The position numbers and the translations under genes are program-made. A stretch of 33,554 nt of DNA from RGIG1993 sp964564225 (GTDB lineage: Bacteria > Bacillota > Clostridia > Oscillospirales > CAG-272), in NCBI GenBank assembly GCA_964564225.1, contig CAZMAF010000013.1, positions 1-33,554 on the forward strand. Direction: 5' to 3'. How positions within the stretch are numbered: the first letter of the stretch is position 1; every line of letters starts with the position of its first letter. Shown one piece after another: positions 16,481 through 24,663 of the stretch. The notes under the pieces are model-generated. The model did no database searches, had not been told where the DNA came from, and saw only the letters and a program-made list of their open reading frames with translations.

Positions 16481-18733
16481 CGTGGTAAACATCTGGCGTT
16501 GCGCCATGACAAGTTCATAATAAAGCCCCTTTTTCACCATCAGCTCCTCGTGTGTGCCCTCCTCGGCGATCGTCCCCTCTGAAAGCACGACAAGGCGGGT
16601 CGCGTTACGAAGCGTAGACAGACGGTGCGCAATGGCAAGCGTCGTGCGGTCCTTCATCAGAATCTGCAAAGAATCCTGAATTTGCTTTTCGGTTTCGGTA
16701 TCAAGCGCACTCGTTGCTTCATCAAGAATCAGAATGCGCGGATCATGTAGCAGCGCGCGGGCAATCGTTACACGCTGACGTTCACCGCCCGAAAGGGTAT
16801 AACCGCGCTCACCCACCTTGGTATTGTAACCGTCGGGAAGCTTTATAATAAAACGGTGCGCGCCTGCCACCTTTGCGGCGGCAATGACCTCTTCCTTAGT
16901 GGCGTTGGGCTTTGCGTACGCAATGTTGTCGTAAATTGAGCCCGAGAACAAAAACGTTTCCTGCAAAACCGCGCCGATCTGCGAACGCAACGATTCCTGC
17001 GAATATTCCTTGACGTTCACGCCGTCAATGAGAATTTCGCCCTCGTCAACGTCGTACATACGCATCACAAGATTAATCAGCGTTGATTTACCGACACCCG
17101 ATCTACCCACAATACCGATCATTTCGCCCGGTTTTACGGTAAGATTGACATTCTTCAACACCGAATTACGCTCGTCGTAATCAAAAGATACGTTGCGAAT
17201 TTCAATATTGCCTTCAATCTTTTTCATAACCGGCGCATGGGTATCGGCAACGTCAACCTTTTCATCAAGAATTTCAAAAACCTTCGATGCCGAATTGAGC
17301 ATATTGCTGAAGGAACGAAGCAATCTACCAAAGAACTGAAGCGGTCCGTAAATCAGAGCAACGTAAGAAGAAAACATCGAAATCGTACCGAGCGACATAC
17401 CGCCGCTCAGATTATGGTAGCCGGTATAATAAAGCAAAAATATCTCACCAATACCCATTAAAAAGGTAATAATAGGCGAAAAGATAGCAAAAAAACGCTC
17501 GTTTTTCATACGGATCGCGCATTCTTCATAGGAAAGCGCATCAAAGCGCTTATTTTCGCGTTCCTCCGTACCAAAAGATTTCACCACGCGAATACCCGAA
17601 AAAATATCGTGCAAAAAAGTTTCAACCTGCGAGGATTTTTCCCACTGCGTATGATAAATTTTACCGACACGGCGGCGAAAACGGATATTCAGGAAAAGTA
17701 CGATCGGCATCGGGCCCAAAATCATCAGCGCAAGTCGCCAATCGTAAATAAAAAGAACAGTACCAACACCGAGGAACATCAGAATTTGCTCAATCAGCTG
17801 TGCGAATTGATTGGTCAGAAAATTCTGAATAACCGAAGTATCGTTGTTAATACGGTGCATCAGATTACCCGCCGTACGCTTGGCAATATTTGACACCGAA
17901 AGATTTTCGACCTTTTCAAAAACCTCCTCACGCAAACGGACGATCACACCGTTTGAGGCGATAATAAGAATACGCGAGCGGATGATCGACAAAGCACGGG
18001 AAAGCAGATTAACACCGAGAATCGAAACGATCACAATAGCAAAACCGCTCAGAAAAGCATACTGCGGCTCAATATAGGTATCGACAAGCTCGCGGTTTAA
18101 ATAAGGCGCAATCAGATTAACTGCCGTTACCGCAAAAAACAAAACGATGGATAAGAAAATGTACGCACGGCTTCCCCGCATCATACCCCAAAGCTCTTTA
18201 AGCACACGCTTTTTCGAACGGCAGCGCGGACAAACCTCTCCGGACGAATCCGGCGGCAAGGGACGGGAGCATTTGATGCAAACGCAAGTTGCCTTCGCGT
18301 TAACCTCTCGCTCACCCACCTTGCCCTTTTTTAAATCGTCAAAGCGTTTCGCAAGCAGATAGTAAGCACTCTTTTGCTTGAGGCGCGAGGAAAACAGAAC
18401 TTTATCACCAAGCAGTATCGAAACAACGCCCTCAGCAATATCACAGGTTAGGGACGAATCCTCCGAAAGAGAAATCTCATCCGTCTTCTGCCCTTCCTCA
18501 TAAAGCAGGACACGGTCGCGGTAAATCAGCGCGTAACCTTTACACAAAACGAGACCGCGCGACGTACCAATCGGCAACGAAGCCTTTTTTCTGCCCTTTC
18601 GTTTTTCCCCGGCAATTGGTGGGGTGCGACGATCGGAAAGATCAAAAGGTACAAGAAAATCAGGTTCACTTTCACCGACAAACCAGCCTTTTTCAAGGAG
18701 GGAGGAAAATAATTTTCGTTCTTGTTCGGTCAT
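16454..18733 (-). CDS. ABC half-exporter with N-terminal zinc ribbon (second transporter subunit)
   Basis: 759 residues, against ~580-600 for ordinary half-exporters. The N-terminal ~145 residues are soluble and unlike standard exporters (beta-rich, with GLVLCKGYALIYRDRVLLYEE). A four-cysteine ribbon follows at C152/C155 (CIKC) and C168/C171 (CPRC). A type-1 exporter membrane domain starts near residue 190. The nucleotide-binding domain has Walker A 543-551 (GRSGVGKST), LSGGE 647-651, ILILDE 667-672 and AHR; all catalytic residues are present. GAGGTGAGG precedes the ATG. It probably pairs with the 741-residue subunit encoded upstream; the cargo is unknown. Confidence 0.9.
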   Translation of the reverse strand: MTEQERKLFSSLLEKGWFVGESEPDFLVPFDLSDRRTPPIAGEKRKGRKKASLPIGTSRGLVLCKGYALIYRDRVLLYEEGQKTDEISLSEDSSLTCDIAEGVVSILLGDKVLFSSRLKQKSAYYLLAKRFDDLKKGKVGEREVNAKATCVCIKCSRPLPPDSSGEVCPRCRSKKRVLKELWGMMRGSRAYIFLSIVLFFAVTAVNLIAPYLNRELVDTYIEPQYAFLSGFAIVIVSILGVNLLSRALSIIRSRILIIASNGVIVRLREEVFEKVENLSVSNIAKRTAGNLMHRINNDTSVIQNFLTNQFAQLIEQILMFLGVGTVLFIYDWRLALMILGPMPIVLFLNIRFRRRVGKIYHTQWEKSSQVETFLHDIFSGIRVVKSFGTEERENKRFDALSYEECAIRMKNERFFAIFSPIITFLMGIGEIFLLYYTGYHNLSGGMSLGTISMFSSYVALIYGPLQFFGRLLRSFSNMLNSASKVFEILDEKVDVADTHAPVMKKIEGNIEIRNVSFDYDERNSVLKNVNLTVKPGEMIGIVGRSGVGKSTLINLVMRMYDVDEGEILIDGVNVKEYSQESLRSQIGAVLQETFLFSGSIYDNIAYAKPNATKEEVIAAAKVAGAHRFIIKLPDGYNTKVGERGYTLSGGERQRVTIARALLHDPRILILDEATSALDTETEKQIQDSLQILMKDRTTLAIAHRLSTLRNATRLVVLSEGTIAEEGTHEELMVKKGLYYELVMAQRQMFTTKKTTNDAV

Positions 18734-18744
18734 ATCCTCACCTC

Positions 18745-19260
18745 TTACAGATAAAGCTCGATCTTTTTATACGAGGACTTATCAAGCTTTGAGGCATCTT
18801 CAATCTCATAGCGCGTGCCGTCAACGTCGGTGATAATAGCGCGCGAGCCTCCAAGCGATACAATCGAGCGGAAGGTATCCTTGACCGAAAAAGTAATTCT
18901 GCCAACATCGGTTTCAACATCCCAGCTCGAAAAGCCGTATTTGTCCTTCATCGAATAAATTTTAAGGATTTTCGGCGTGAAATATACACGCTCCAACTCG
19001 TTTTTAAGAAGCGCCTCACTTTTTGTAAAGAGCGAAACCGATGCGATCACACCGATTTCCTCGCTCGCGCTATTCATAACGGTAATGTCACGCCAAAGCT
19101 CCTCAAAAGGAAAAAGACGGCGCAGCTTCACGATGCCGTGATCCTTTTCTTCCCCCATAAACTTGGTTTTCAACCCAATAAAATCGCCCTTCCCGTAAAA
19201 CTCTGCGTTTTCGGGTGTCAGATACTGTATTTCAACAATTGAAGACAACGTATGATTCAT
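18745..19260 (-). CDS. DUF1854 protein, encoded between two ABC half-exporters
   Basis: 171 residues from the ATG at 19260, chosen because AAGAGG lies 7 bases before it. An earlier in-frame ATG at 19281 overlaps the previous stop (ATGA) but has no ribosome site. The DUF1854 pattern is clear in the C-terminal half: ERVYFTPKILKIYSMKDKYG, then SSWDVETDVGRITFSVKD and SRAIITDVDGTRYEIEDAS. From memory, in some proteobacteria DUF1854 genes sit beside an ABC transporter and cyanophycin genes; no cyanophycin gene is seen here. No signal peptide or membrane helix, so it is probably a cytosolic partner of the transporter. Confidence 0.85.
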   Translation of the reverse strand: MNHTLSSIVEIQYLTPENAEFYGKGDFIGLKTKFMGEEKDHGIVKLRRLFPFEELWRDITVMNSASEEIGVIASVSLFTKSEALLKNELERVYFTPKILKIYSMKDKYGFSSWDVETDVGRITFSVKDTFRSIVSLGGSRAIITDVDGTRYEIEDASKLDKSSYKKIELYL

Positions 19261-19277
19261 ACCATAACCTCTTTTTC

Positions 19278-21503
19278 TCATTCAGTCACGCCGACGTTTT
19301 TAAGCGCCTCAAGCTGTAAGCTGTGGAGCTTGTAATATTCACCGCGCTTTGCGAGAAGCTCAACGTGCGTTCCCTCTTCGGTAACACTGCCGCCGCTGAC
19401 AACGATCAGCGAATCGGCATTTTTAAGAGTCGAAAGACGGTGCGCAATCGTCAACGTCGTTCTGCCCTTTGCAAGCGCATCAAGCGTATTCTGGATGCGC
19501 CGCTCGGTCTGTGTGTCCATCGCGGCGGTCGCCTCATCAAGAATTAAAATTCTCGGATTACGAAGCAGTGCGCGCGCAATCGAAACCCGCTGCCGTTCAC
19601 CGCCCGACAGATCCTTATGTCCAAAGCCAACCATCGTATCGTAGGCATCGGGGAGCTTTACGATGAAATCGTGCGCGCCTGCGGCTTTGGCAGCCTCAAT
19701 GACCTCCTCGCGCGTAGCATCGTGATTGGCATAGCGGATATTATCGTAGATCGTACCGACAAAAAGATAGGTCTCCTGCGACACGATCGCAATGTTTTTA
19801 TGCAGAGTCTCAAAGGAAAGATCGCGCACGTCAACACCGTCAATAGTAATTCTGCCCTCGTCACAATCGTAAAGACGGATGAGAAGATTAGCAAGGGTAG
19901 ATTTTCCCGAGCCCGTATGTCCCACAATACCGAGGGTTTTCCCCGCCTCAAGTGAAAAAGACACCTTATTGATAACACGGCGGCTTTTGGTATAGGAAAA
20001 TTCCACGTTTTCAAAAGCAATATCGCCACGCAGGTTATCAATCGTCAGAGCATCTTCCCTTTCCTTAACATCCGTCTCGGCATCCATTACCTCAAATAAA
20101 CGATTCATCGAATTCAAACAGTCCGATCCCCACTCCACCATATCCACGAAAGAATACAGCGGAGAGTAGACCATCGCCACGTAAGAAACAAAGAGCGTCA
20201 GAATGCCGTAGGTCATACCGAATGAACCCTTGATCGCCATCCAGCCACCCACCGCCCAAACGATAATCGAACCGAGATACACGAGGGTGTTTACCAAAGG
20301 ATATGCAGTTGAAGAAAATTTAGAGCGACGCATTTCAGAATCGGCAAGTGCGCGGGAGGATTTTGAAAAACGCTCCGCTTCGCTCTTTTCACGCGAAAAC
20401 GTCTTAACGATGCGAATACCGCTCAGAAGATCGGAAAGAAGCGAGTTCATCGAGCTTGAGCGAAGATAACGTCTGTGATTTAACTTACGGCTCTTTCTGA
20501 AAAGCTTGCCGATCAAAAACAGCACGATCGGTGTCAAACCAAGTGCAAGAACTGTCAGAAGGGGATTATACAGAAACATTACGACGGTAACCGCCACGAG
20601 CTGCACGATGTTAATGCTGAAATAAGGAACGCCGTCGGTAAAAAACCAATAAATACGGTTGGCATCGTGCGAAATCTGATTCATAAGACTACCCGTCGTG
20701 CGCGCGGTAAAATACCTCATCGACAAACGCTCGATTGCCGCAAAGATCGTCTTTTTAATATCGTAAACAATCTTTGCCGAAATGAGCGACGTCACCATAT
20801 CGTGTATAATCTGCAAAAGCAGCTTCACAATACGCATAGAAACGATAATAAGAAGCACAAAAACAAGCTCGCCGTAATGCTCGCCCTTGACGTTCAGAAC
20901 CTCATCGTAAAAGAAAGCAGAGCTGAAATAAGGGGCAATCACCGAAATCGCCGAAAGCGACAGCATCGAAAGAATAATGCCAAGCATATAGAGCTTGTAT
21001 TTCGCAAAAAAGCTCATCATACGCTTGATAACCTTACCCTTGTCCATACAATGCGGACAAAACTGACGGTCGCGGTCAGGATAGCGATTGCCGCATTTTG
21101 GACAAAAACGCTTCGATGCCTCACTGTCGATCTCACTGCGACGCGATTGCTTCAGCTTTTCAAAATCGCCCGAAAGACGAAAAAGGTCTTCCTTGGCAAA
21201 AAAAGTCGTATACGTAATAAGCTCTCGCTCTTCTCCCTTTTTCGCATAAAACCGGCAGGTCGACAGCATTTCATCCACCATGAGCGCATCGTAATCGGAA
21301 AGCGAAAAACGCATAACGCCGGAAGACGTGTCCTCCCCGATCAGATAAAGCGTATCCTCGGTCAGCGCCAGAACGCCCTTTTTAAACTGCGCCTTATCAT
21401 CCATGTCAATAGCAGCATAGGAAATTACGTCTTTTTCAGTAAGCGATGCCCTCTGCAAAAGCAAAAGGCAGGATGCCTGTACGGTATCTTTGATAACAGT
21501 CAC
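19278..21503 (-). CDS. ABC half-exporter with N-terminal zinc ribbon (first transporter subunit)
   Basis: 741 residues with the same unusual layout as its partner. An N-terminal soluble region (residues ~1-125, PH-like in appearance: GVLALTEDTLYLIGED) is followed by a zinc ribbon at C134/C137 (CPKC) and C149/C152 (CPHC). Then come an exporter membrane domain from ~residue 170 and an ATPase domain with Walker A 528-536 (GHTGSGKST), LSGGE 632-636, ILILDEATAAMD and AHR. Both subunits retain the catalytic Glu, so both ATP sites look competent. First gene of a three-gene operon read from a promoter at 21562-21534. Confidence 0.9.
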   Translation of the reverse strand: MTVIKDTVQASCLLLLQRASLTEKDVISYAAIDMDDKAQFKKGVLALTEDTLYLIGEDTSSGVMRFSLSDYDALMVDEMLSTCRFYAKKGEERELITYTTFFAKEDLFRLSGDFEKLKQSRRSEIDSEASKRFCPKCGNRYPDRDRQFCPHCMDKGKVIKRMMSFFAKYKLYMLGIILSMLSLSAISVIAPYFSSAFFYDEVLNVKGEHYGELVFVLLIIVSMRIVKLLLQIIHDMVTSLISAKIVYDIKKTIFAAIERLSMRYFTARTTGSLMNQISHDANRIYWFFTDGVPYFSINIVQLVAVTVVMFLYNPLLTVLALGLTPIVLFLIGKLFRKSRKLNHRRYLRSSSMNSLLSDLLSGIRIVKTFSREKSEAERFSKSSRALADSEMRRSKFSSTAYPLVNTLVYLGSIIVWAVGGWMAIKGSFGMTYGILTLFVSYVAMVYSPLYSFVDMVEWGSDCLNSMNRLFEVMDAETDVKEREDALTIDNLRGDIAFENVEFSYTKSRRVINKVSFSLEAGKTLGIVGHTGSGKSTLANLLIRLYDCDEGRITIDGVDVRDLSFETLHKNIAIVSQETYLFVGTIYDNIRYANHDATREEVIEAAKAAGAHDFIVKLPDAYDTMVGFGHKDLSGGERQRVSIARALLRNPRILILDEATAAMDTQTERRIQNTLDALAKGRTTLTIAHRLSTLKNADSLIVVSGGSVTEEGTHVELLAKRGEYYKLHSLQLEALKNVGVTE

Positions 21504-21533
21504 CGTCCTTTTTACATACTTTCTCTATTTTAT

Positions 21534-21562
21534 ATTGTAACACAAGCATTTTATAAGGTCAA
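21534..21562 (-). promoter_or_regulatory. Sigma-A promoter for the ABC/DUF1854 operon
   Basis: Minus strand: TTGACC (21562-21557), 17 bases, TACAAT (21539-21534), 31 bases before the ATG at 21503. Divergent from the XRE regulator promoter. Confidence 0.75.
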
Positions 21563-21609
21563 CGGCAGAAGAAAAAAAATCCAATTCGTTAAAAATTTAT
21601 TTACAATTC

Positions 21610-21638
21610 TTGATTTTCTTCTGAAAGTATGGTAAAAT
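21610..21638 (+). promoter_or_regulatory. Promoter for the XRE/TPR regulator
   Basis: TTGATT (21610-21615), 17 bases, TAAAAT (21633-21638) with TGG directly before it (extended -10). Confidence 0.72.
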
Positions 21639-21678
21639 ATAATTACGTTTTAAAAAGAAAAGGTGATTTAAAATTACG

Positions 21679-22557
21679 ATGACGATTGGTGATAAGATCA
21701 AAGCCCTGCGGCTTTCAAAAAAAATGACACAAACTGCCCTCTGCAAAGACGTGATCACACGCAATATGCTCTCGCGCATTGAAAACAACGTAGCGCTTCC
21801 CTCTCTCCCCACACTTCAACATCTCGCAAATACGCTTGGCGTTTCAGCGGGATACTTTCTCGATGACACCACAGACCCCTTCCCGTATCAGAAGCTCGTT
21901 CTGATCGAGGCGATCAAGGATGCCTACCGAAACGGGGACTATACCCGTGTGCTTACCATGACGGCATCACTTGACAGGGATGATGAGATCGCTTATATGG
22001 AAGCCTCCTCCTTTTACGCCCTTGCCGACGAAGCCTACCGTAAAAACGAGCTGACGACGGCAGAATCACTTTTTGAAATGGCAAAAGAAGCCGCCGCGGA
22101 ATCACTCTACGCCGAAGAAACGATTTTCAAAAAAAGCGATTATTATCTTTCGCTCATCCGAAGCACGCTTGATAGTAAATTGCCCGAGCTATCGCTTGAA
22201 GAAAACGAGTATTTCGGTAAAGAAATTGAATGCTACCTTTATCTCTATCTGCTTACCGTTACCAAAACCCAACGCTATGATCTCGCCGCCGCCATTTACG
22301 ACACCGTAAAATTCAGAAGCACGCTCTTTCGTAAGCATATCAACGCCCGGCTTTCGATGCTCACACGCAATAACAGCCGTGCGGCGAACCTGCTCGACGA
22401 GCTTTACGAAGAAATCAAGGCGAGCGAATGCGATCCCGTATTTGCCATCAACGTGCTGACCGACCGTGAAACCGTAGCAGGACTTCTCGGTGATTACGAG
22501 GCGGCATATCACGCGCTTTTGGCAAAAAACACCCTTCTTGATACCTTCAGACGCTGA
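21679..22557 (+). CDS. XRE-family regulator with helical (TPR-like) C-terminal domain
   Basis: 292 residues. An N-terminal Cro/C1 helix-turn-helix spans about residues 5-60 (IGDKIKALRLSKKMTQTALC, then RNMLSRIENN, LPSLPTLQHLANTLGV). The remainder is all-helical with repeated A/Y/L spacing (YRNGDYTRVLTM; LADEAYRKNELTTAESLFEMA; RYDLAAAIYDTV; LLGDYEAAYHALLA), as in TPR-type regulators of the Rgg/PlcR kind. Such domains often sense peptides, but none is visible here. AGGTGAT precedes the ATG. It is transcribed divergently from the ABC/DUF1854 operon, making it that operon's likely regulator. Confidence 0.86.
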   Translation: MTIGDKIKALRLSKKMTQTALCKDVITRNMLSRIENNVALPSLPTLQHLANTLGVSAGYFLDDTTDPFPYQKLVLIEAIKDAYRNGDYTRVLTMTASLDRDDEIAYMEASSFYALADEAYRKNELTTAESLFEMAKEAAAESLYAEETIFKKSDYYLSLIRSTLDSKLPELSLEENEYFGKEIECYLYLYLLTVTKTQRYDLAAAIYDTVKFRSTLFRKHINARLSMLTRNNSRAANLLDELYEEIKASECDPVFAINVLTDRETVAGLLGDYEAAYHALLAKNTLLDTFRR

Positions 22558-22570
22558 TAAAATATCTAAC

Positions 22571-22599
22571 AAAAAATCCGCCGTACAGGCGGATTTTTT
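22571..22599. terminator. Bidirectional terminator
   Basis: A 12-bp perfect stem, AAAAAATCCGCC (22571-22582) with GGCGGATTTTTT (22588-22599), loop GTACA. It separates the plus-strand regulator from the minus-strand small membrane protein gene. Confidence 0.93.
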
Positions 22600-22613
22600 A
22601 TCAGCTTTAAAAA

Positions 22614-22841
22614 TCAATCGGCAAAAAATACGATCTTATTCTGCATGATCTCGGTAATCAGATCAACGATCCAATACACCGCACCGATTCCCACAAATCC
22701 GAGAATACCTGCGATCAGCGTTACGATATTTCTATTTTCCACAAAGCGAACAATGCGGTATACACTTCCAATCACGCCGCCAAAAAATATCTGAAGAATA
22801 ATTTTAGCGATCTTAGGGAGATTTTCGTAAGTAGCAGTCAT
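22614..22841 (-). CDS. Small two-helix membrane protein
   Basis: 75 residues from the ATG at 22841; AAAGGAG lies 7 bases upstream, whereas the GTG at 22844 would be only 4 bases away. Two hydrophobic segments (IAKIILQIFFGGVIGSVYRI and IVTLIAGILGFVGIGAVYWI) are joined by a short charged loop, and the second ends in VDLITEIMQNK. The layout resembles small Clostridial membrane proteins with a Tyr-Arg-Ile motif after helix 1 and Ile-Asp-Leu after helix 2. The function is unknown. It has its own promoter and terminator. Confidence 0.82.
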   Translation of the reverse strand: MTATYENLPKIAKIILQIFFGGVIGSVYRIVRFVENRNIVTLIAGILGFVGIGAVYWIVDLITEIMQNKIVFFAD

Positions 22842-22872
22842 CACAAAGCTCCTTTCTGTAACAATTACCTAT

Positions 22873-22902
22873 AGTATACGCGAATACTGTGACAAAAATC
22901 AA
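22873..22902 (-). promoter_or_regulatory. Promoter for the small membrane protein
   Basis: Minus strand: TTGATT (22902-22897), 18 bases, TATACT (22878-22873). Confidence 0.6.
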
Positions 22903-22944
22903 TACTTCTTCTGAATTTTCAAGAAATTCCCTGCAATGCCTCGC

Positions 22945-23286
22945 TCAAAGCTCATAAAGACGGTAAATATCGCGAAATAAAATTATACGCTTTTCCCCGT
23001 CACACAAAAGAATGAGGCGTGAAAAAACGGTATCGACCGAAAGCACCTCGCCGCAAAACGAACGGTAATAACCGCTATCGTAAAAAAGTACCTCAACCTT
23101 AACACCGCAAGAAAGCGCAAGCAGCGATGCCGACAATCGCTCCGCCTCCTCCTCAAAAAGCTCGCAACGTGGCGCGCGAAGCGCCGCCCGTTCACGCAAA
23201 CGAAGCTCCTCTCTTAAGCCCTTCAAGGCATCAAAGGGCATAAACTGCTTAGCGCGCTCCTCTCTATTCACCGTTGTGTCCTCCAA
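22945..23286 (-). CDS. YolD-like protein
   Basis: 113 residues. The family signature RAKQFMPFDALKGLREEL lies at residues ~11-28, followed by a small beta-rich domain (VKVEVLFYDSGYYRSFCGEVLSVD; RLILLCDGEKRIILFRDI). YolD-like genes typically accompany Y-family polymerases of the UvrX/YqjW type in Firmicutes, as here; the molecular role is not known. It overlaps the polymerase gene by 23 bases, so it shares the SOS-controlled transcript. Confidence 0.87.
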   Translation of the reverse strand: MEDTTVNREERAKQFMPFDALKGLREELRLRERAALRAPRCELFEEEAERLSASLLALSCGVKVEVLFYDSGYYRSFCGEVLSVDTVFSRLILLCDGEKRIILFRDIYRLYEL

Positions 23287-24526
23287 TCAAGCGCGCACGC
23301 TCTCTTGCCGTCGCGCCCTCCTTGAAATCCACAAGGCGCAAAAGCGTGTTTTTACCGTATTTATCGGACAACGCAAGAACGGTACGCTCAAGCTTTTTCT
23401 CTTTTTCAATCGCCTCCATATCGCAAAAAAGATCGTACCCTTCCCATCCTTCGTGGCAAAGTCCCGAAAAGGATAGCGCAAGACGGCGGATCGGAGTATT
23501 TTTATCACATATCCTCTCAAACAGCCGCATTACAAAAGGAATAATAGCAGAATAAACCTGTGTTGTCACCGTCATGGTCGTTGATCCGGCGTCAGAAGGA
23601 CGAATATCGCGCGAATATCCCACCGAGACCGACACGCGCGAGGTAATGAGATGCATACGCATCAGCTCGTGACAAAGCGCGCGCACCATCTCGCCAAGCA
23701 CAAGCTTTGCCTTATCGTAGGTATAATCCTCGAATAAAATCTGCGAGGAAGAAAGCGAACGGCTTTTTGAGCGATAATTTTTGATGTCTTCCATCAGACA
23801 GCTTTCCCTTCCCCATGCGTGATCAATCAGAAGCTCGGCATTCACCCCGAAAATACGGTAAAGCATCGACTCGTTTGCCCTCGCAATTCCCGCCATATCA
23901 AAGATCGCATGCTTTTCGAGCCGCCGCACCGTCCCATGCGAGATCTGCCAGAAATCGGTAAGAGGCGTATGATTCCAAAGCGTTTCCCGATACAGCGTCT
24001 CGTCGAGAAAGGCAATGTGATCATGCGATTTTTTAGCGGTAATATCAAGCGCAACCTTCGCAAGATAGAGATTGGTTCCCACCCCCGCCGTCGAAGGAAT
24101 TTTCATTTCCTCGGCAATCAGGCGCATCAGAAATCGCGCAAAACGAAGCGGTTCAACCCGATAGCATTTAAGATAATCGGTAGCATCAATAAATGCTTCG
24201 TCGATCGAATAGACGTGAATATCGCGCGGCGCAATATAGCGCAGATAAATCGCGTAAATATCGGCGGCATAGCGAATGTAATACTTCATACGAGGCTTTG
24301 CCACGATGTAAGGAATACGCTTCGGAATTTCGTAAAGCCGACAGCGATTTTTCACGCCAAGCGATTTCAGATAGGGAGTTACGGCAAGACAGATTGCGCC
24401 CTGACCGCGATCGGGATCGGCAACGACAAGCGGCGTTTTGAAAGGATCGAGACCGCGTTCCGCGCACTCGACGGAAGCAAAAAAGCACTTCATATCAATA
24501 CAAAAATAATATCTCGTCTTCTCCAT
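23264..24526 (-). CDS. Y-family DNA polymerase (UvrX/YqjW-like, Pol IV/V group)
   Basis: 420 residues, full length. The polymerase motifs are intact: D11 in FCIDMKCFFASVE, and D109-E110 in YSIDEAFID. The helix-hairpin-helix region (RRLEKHAIFDMAGIARANESMLYRIFGVN) and little-finger domain follow. It performs error-prone translesion synthesis in the cytoplasm during DNA damage. An AAGGAGG site directly precedes the ATG. Expression is very probably SOS-controlled: a LexA box lies 21-33 bases upstream of the start. It is followed by and overlaps the YolD-like gene. Confidence 0.92.
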   Translation of the reverse strand: MEKTRYYFCIDMKCFFASVECAERGLDPFKTPLVVADPDRGQGAICLAVTPYLKSLGVKNRCRLYEIPKRIPYIVAKPRMKYYIRYAADIYAIYLRYIAPRDIHVYSIDEAFIDATDYLKCYRVEPLRFARFLMRLIAEEMKIPSTAGVGTNLYLAKVALDITAKKSHDHIAFLDETLYRETLWNHTPLTDFWQISHGTVRRLEKHAIFDMAGIARANESMLYRIFGVNAELLIDHAWGRESCLMEDIKNYRSKSRSLSSSQILFEDYTYDKAKLVLGEMVRALCHELMRMHLITSRVSVSVGYSRDIRPSDAGSTTMTVTTQVYSAIIPFVMRLFERICDKNTPIRRLALSFSGLCHEGWEGYDLFCDMEAIEKEKKLERTVLALSDKYGKNTLLRLVDFKEGATARERARLIGGHNGE

Positions 24527-24547
24527 ATACGCCTCCTTTTTTCAAAA

Positions 24548-24559
24548 GAACATTTGTTC
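24548..24559. promoter_or_regulatory. LexA (SOS) box
   Basis: The perfect palindrome GAACATTTGTTC matches the core GAAC-N4-GTTC of the Gram-positive LexA box. It lies just downstream of the -10 of the polymerase promoter, where a bound repressor would block transcription. Confidence 0.9.
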
Positions 24560-24566
24560 TGTTTTT

Positions 24567-24595
24567 ATCTTACCATAACAAAGACTTCCTGTCAA
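24567..24595 (-). promoter_or_regulatory. Sigma-A promoter for the Y-polymerase/YolD operon
   Basis: Minus strand: TTGACA (24595-24590), 17 bases, TAAGAT (24572-24567). Confidence 0.85.
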
Positions 24596-24620
24596 GAGGA
24601 AAAATCTGAAAAATAACGCA

Positions 24621-24654
24621 AAAAAACTGCAAGAAACCTAACCTTCTTGCAGTC
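24621..24654 (-). terminator. Rho-independent terminator of the sugar-isomerase operon
   Basis: A 10-bp perfect stem, ACTGCAAGAA (24627-24636) with TTCTTGCAGT (24645-24654), followed on the minus strand by a seven-base T tract (24627-24621). Confidence 0.93.
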
Positions 24655-24663
24655 TTTTGCTTA

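Noticed and set aside
20667..21635. Open frame of 322 codons antisense to the first ABC half-exporter
   Set aside because: Composition is typical of an antisense shadow (Arg/Asn/His/Lys-rich), while the opposite strand shows full ABC motifs.
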